A DNA stretch of 64,000 nucleotides from Anaerolineae bacterium (GTDB lineage: Bacteria; Chloroflexota; Anaerolineae; Anaerolineales; E44-bin32): positions 19,649 through 83,648 of the forward strand of contig DUEZ01000070.1 in NCBI GenBank assembly GCA_011174825.1, written 5' to 3'. Shown here piece by piece: positions 62,293-64,000 of the stretch. Position 1 is the stretch's first letter, and each line of letters begins with the position of its first letter. The notes under the pieces are model-generated. The model had not been told where the DNA came from. It saw only the letters and a program-made list of their open reading frames with translations, and did no database searches. The position numbers and the translations under genes are program-made.

Positions 62293-63294
62293 TTAGATCA
62301 GGGATTGGCCACTCTCTGCGAGGTGACAGGCGACCCAATGACCTGGTGCTAACTCTTGCCACTCAGGTTCGATTTCGGAACAGACGTCGGCAACAATGGG
62401 ACATCTTGGATGAAAGCGGCAGCCGCTTGGTGGATCGATCGGGCTCGGAACATCCCCGGACAGAATAACGCGTTGACGTGCCCGGGTCTTTACCGGATCC
62501 GGGATAGGCACTGCAGACAGCAGAGCCTGAGTATAGGGGTGCAGCGGATGATCGTAGAGTTCATCCCGTTCTGCTAGCTCAACGATCAGGCCGAGATACA
62601 TCACCGCTACCCGATCGCAGATATGACGGACCATGCTCAAATCATGGGCGATGAAGAGATAGGTCAACTCTAGATGGTCCTGTAATTCTTCAAGTAAGTT
62701 GACGATTTGAGCCTGGATCGAGACATCGAGCGCGGAGATAGGTTCGTCACAGATGATGAATTCAGGGTTGGTGGCCAAGGTGCGTGCAATCCCAATACGT
62801 TGGCGTTGTCCACCCGAGAATTCATGGGGATAGCGATTGATGAAGCGGGGATTGAGTTGGACCAGGTGGAGTAACTCCCGAACCCGTTGATTGTTTTCTT
62901 TTGATGATGCGGACATGTGAACGCGTAGAGGTTCACCGATGATTCGGGCGATGGTCATGCGTGGATTCAACGAGGAAAAGGGGTCCTGAAAGATCATCTG
63001 CATACGGCGACGCATTTTACGCAGCTCTTCCGCCTTTAAAGAAGTTAAATCCGTACCTTCGAAGGTCACCTTTCCCGCAGTGGGAGGATAGAGGTGAAGG
63101 ATTGTCCGCCCCACGGTTGTCTTGCCGCAACCGCTTTCCCCCACCAATCCCAGTGTTTCTCCCCGATGGATATCAAAGCTCACCCCATCCACAGCTTTAA
63201 CTGCTCCGATCTGGCGTTGGATGATGATACCTTGCGTGATGGGGAAGTGCTTTTTAAGCGCACTCACGCTGACCAGCACCTGATCCCTGTTCAT
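62293..63294 (-). CDS. Oligo/dipeptide ABC transporter ATPase (OppF/DppF type)
   Basis: 333 residues from the ATG at 63294, which overlaps the stop of the upstream ATPase by four bases. Motifs are [17 protein letters not shown], the Q-loop [46 protein letters not shown] and the C-terminal oligopeptide-transporter extension [20 protein letters not shown] with the CRFHPRCP cysteines, seen in Opp/Dpp ATPases and thought to bind an Fe-S cluster. It supplies energy for peptide uptake, feeding the peptidases on the opposite strand. Confidence 0.93.
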   Translation of the reverse strand: MNRDQVLVSVSALKKHFPITQGIIIQRQIGAVKAVDGVSFDIHRGETLGLVGESGCGKTTVGRTILHLYPPTAGKVTFEGTDLTSLKAEELRKMRRRMQMIFQDPFSSLNPRMTIARIIGEPLRVHMSASSKENNQRVRELLHLVQLNPRFINRYPHEFSGGQRQRIGIARTLATNPEFIICDEPISALDVSIQAQIVNLLEELQDHLELTYLFIAHDLSMVRHICDRVAVMYLGLIVELAERDELYDHPLHPYTQALLSAVPIPDPVKTRARQRVILSGDVPSPIDPPSGCRFHPRCPIVADVCSEIEPEWQELAPGHWVACHLAESGQSLI

Positions 63295-64000
63295 CGTTCC
63301 TTCCCTGTGATCACGTCCACCCAACAGGCGATCCTGTGATCGGTGCTGATAGTCTCTAGCTGTGGATTTTGTTCCGTACATCGACCAACCTGATAGTTGC
63401 ATCGTGGGACGAAGGGGCAGCCAGCTGGCAAGGAAAGACAATCTGGGGGGAAACCCGGAATCGTGGCCAATTTTTCGGTGCTGCTGCGGTCAACGCGCGG
63501 TAGGGATTTAAGCAACGCCAAGGTGTAGGGATGTCGTGGGTCCTCATATAGTTGTTCGACACCGGTTTCTTCAACGATAAATCCGGCGTACATCACGATC
63601 ACACGATCCGCCAACTCTGCAACCACGGCCAGATCGTGCGTGATCCAGATGATTGCCATCCCTATTTGGTCACGCAACGATTTAACCAAGTCGACGATTT
63701 GAGCCTGAATCGTCACATCCAAAGCGGTGGTGGGCTCATCGGCGATCAGGATGCTGGGATTGCAGACGAGCGCCATCGCAATCATGACCCGCTGCCGCAT
63801 CCCGCCAGAGAATTGGTGGGGATAATCGCCGAGGCGATCGGCTGGTTGAGGGATCCCCACCATGCCCAACAATTCCACGGTCCTTTCAATTGCCTGATCC
63901 TTCACCATTCCAACATGAACGATCAAACCTTCACTGATCTGCTGGCCAATGGTCAAGACCGGGTTGAGGGAGGTCATGGGATCTTGAAAGATCATGGCAA
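63291..64000 (-). CDS. Oligo/dipeptide ABC transporter ATPase (OppD/DppD type), 5' end beyond window
   Basis: The partner ATPase. The visible part starts in the Q-loop ([20 protein letters not shown]); the Walker A part is outside the window and the frame stays open to its edge. [50 protein letters not shown], then [18 protein letters not shown] and [14 protein letters not shown]. Permease and peptide-binding genes are presumably upstream, beyond base 64000. Confidence 0.93.
   Translation of the reverse strand, partial: AMIFQDPMTSLNPVLTIGQQISEGLIVHVGMVKDQAIERTVELLGMVGIPQPADRLGDYPHQFSGGMRQRVMIAMALVCNPSILIADEPTTALDVTIQAQIVDLVKSLRDQIGMAIIWITHDLAVVAELADRVIVMYAGFIVEETGVEQLYEDPRHPYTLALLKSLPRVDRSSTEKLATIPGFPPDCLSLPAGCPFVPRCNYQVGRCTEQNPQLETISTDHRIACWVDVITGKER

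Noticed and set aside
1..64000. CRISPR arrays, rRNA genes, intact insertion sequences and prophage genes
   Set aside because: No regularly spaced repeats, no rRNA stretches, and no transposase, integrase or phage structural proteins were seen on either strand.

Overview
The window looks like chromosomal DNA from an anaerobic member of the Chloroflexota, probably Anaerolineae-like. This is an inference from gene content: a tungsten-type aldehyde ferredoxin oxidoreductase with its ferredoxin, MttB-family methyltransferase, DUF1638 and B12-activation proteins, CooT, DUF5320, many sugar and peptide ABC genes, and characteristic palindromic intergenic repeats. No 16S rRNA or other decisive marker is present. 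There is no prophage, CRISPR array or intact insertion sequence. Three tRNA genes are present, plus a broken copy of the initiator tRNA.

Layout. 0-9 kb: the 3' part of smc, tRNA-Leu(CAG), a repeat-rich gap, an FtsB/DivIC-like protein, initiator tRNA, arsR-acr3, a DUF502 membrane protein, an AT-rich glycosidase-like DUF4015 gene and a DoxX-like gene. 9.6-14 kb (minus strand): an ABC-2 exporter (ATPase and two permeases) followed by a LytS-type kinase and a LytTR regulator. 14.7-19.9 kb (minus): nagA, a CGGC-domain protein, a membrane methyltransferase, a three-domain cupin/YkoF-like/TrmO fusion, a small helical protein, CooT, and a ZIP transporter split by a frameshift. 20-26 kb: an Mrp/ApbC iron-sulfur carrier divergent from a cupin-containing XRE regulator, a PadR remnant, DUF5320 and ferredoxin genes, DUF1638, an FmdB zinc ribbon, a methyltransferase and a 54-residue protein.

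26-40 kb is a divergent catabolic locus. On the minus strand are a GntR/UTRA regulator, an FGGY kinase and a complete ribose-type ABC importer. On the plus strand are a cyclase-family hydrolase, a VOC protein, an 8-Cys ferredoxin, AOR, a DapA-type aldolase, a 2-hydroxyacid dehydrogenase and a second DapA-type aldolase. I read it as uptake of a sugar or sugar acid, aldol cleavage, and ferredoxin-linked oxidation of the aldehyde product. The substrate is unknown.

40-53 kb: a CDF exporter, a ClC channel with CBS and TrkA-C domains, an SLC13-like transporter with four TrkA-C domains, a TetR gene with a near-ideal palindromic operator followed by transglutaminase-like, flavodoxin and Rieske-like genes (the last lacking one cluster ligand), a CPBP protease, a wHTH/membrane-protein pair, a CAT-anticodon tRNA and a Pit phosphate transporter. 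53-64 kb: a B12-activation-domain protein, then a peptide/N-acyl amino acid group: D-aminoacylase-like, S9 peptidase, MttB-like, C45 acyltransferase-like and M20 amidohydrolase genes, and on the opposite strand two Opp/Dpp ATPases, the last cut by the window end.

All functions are assigned by recognising motifs by eye; no database search was run.
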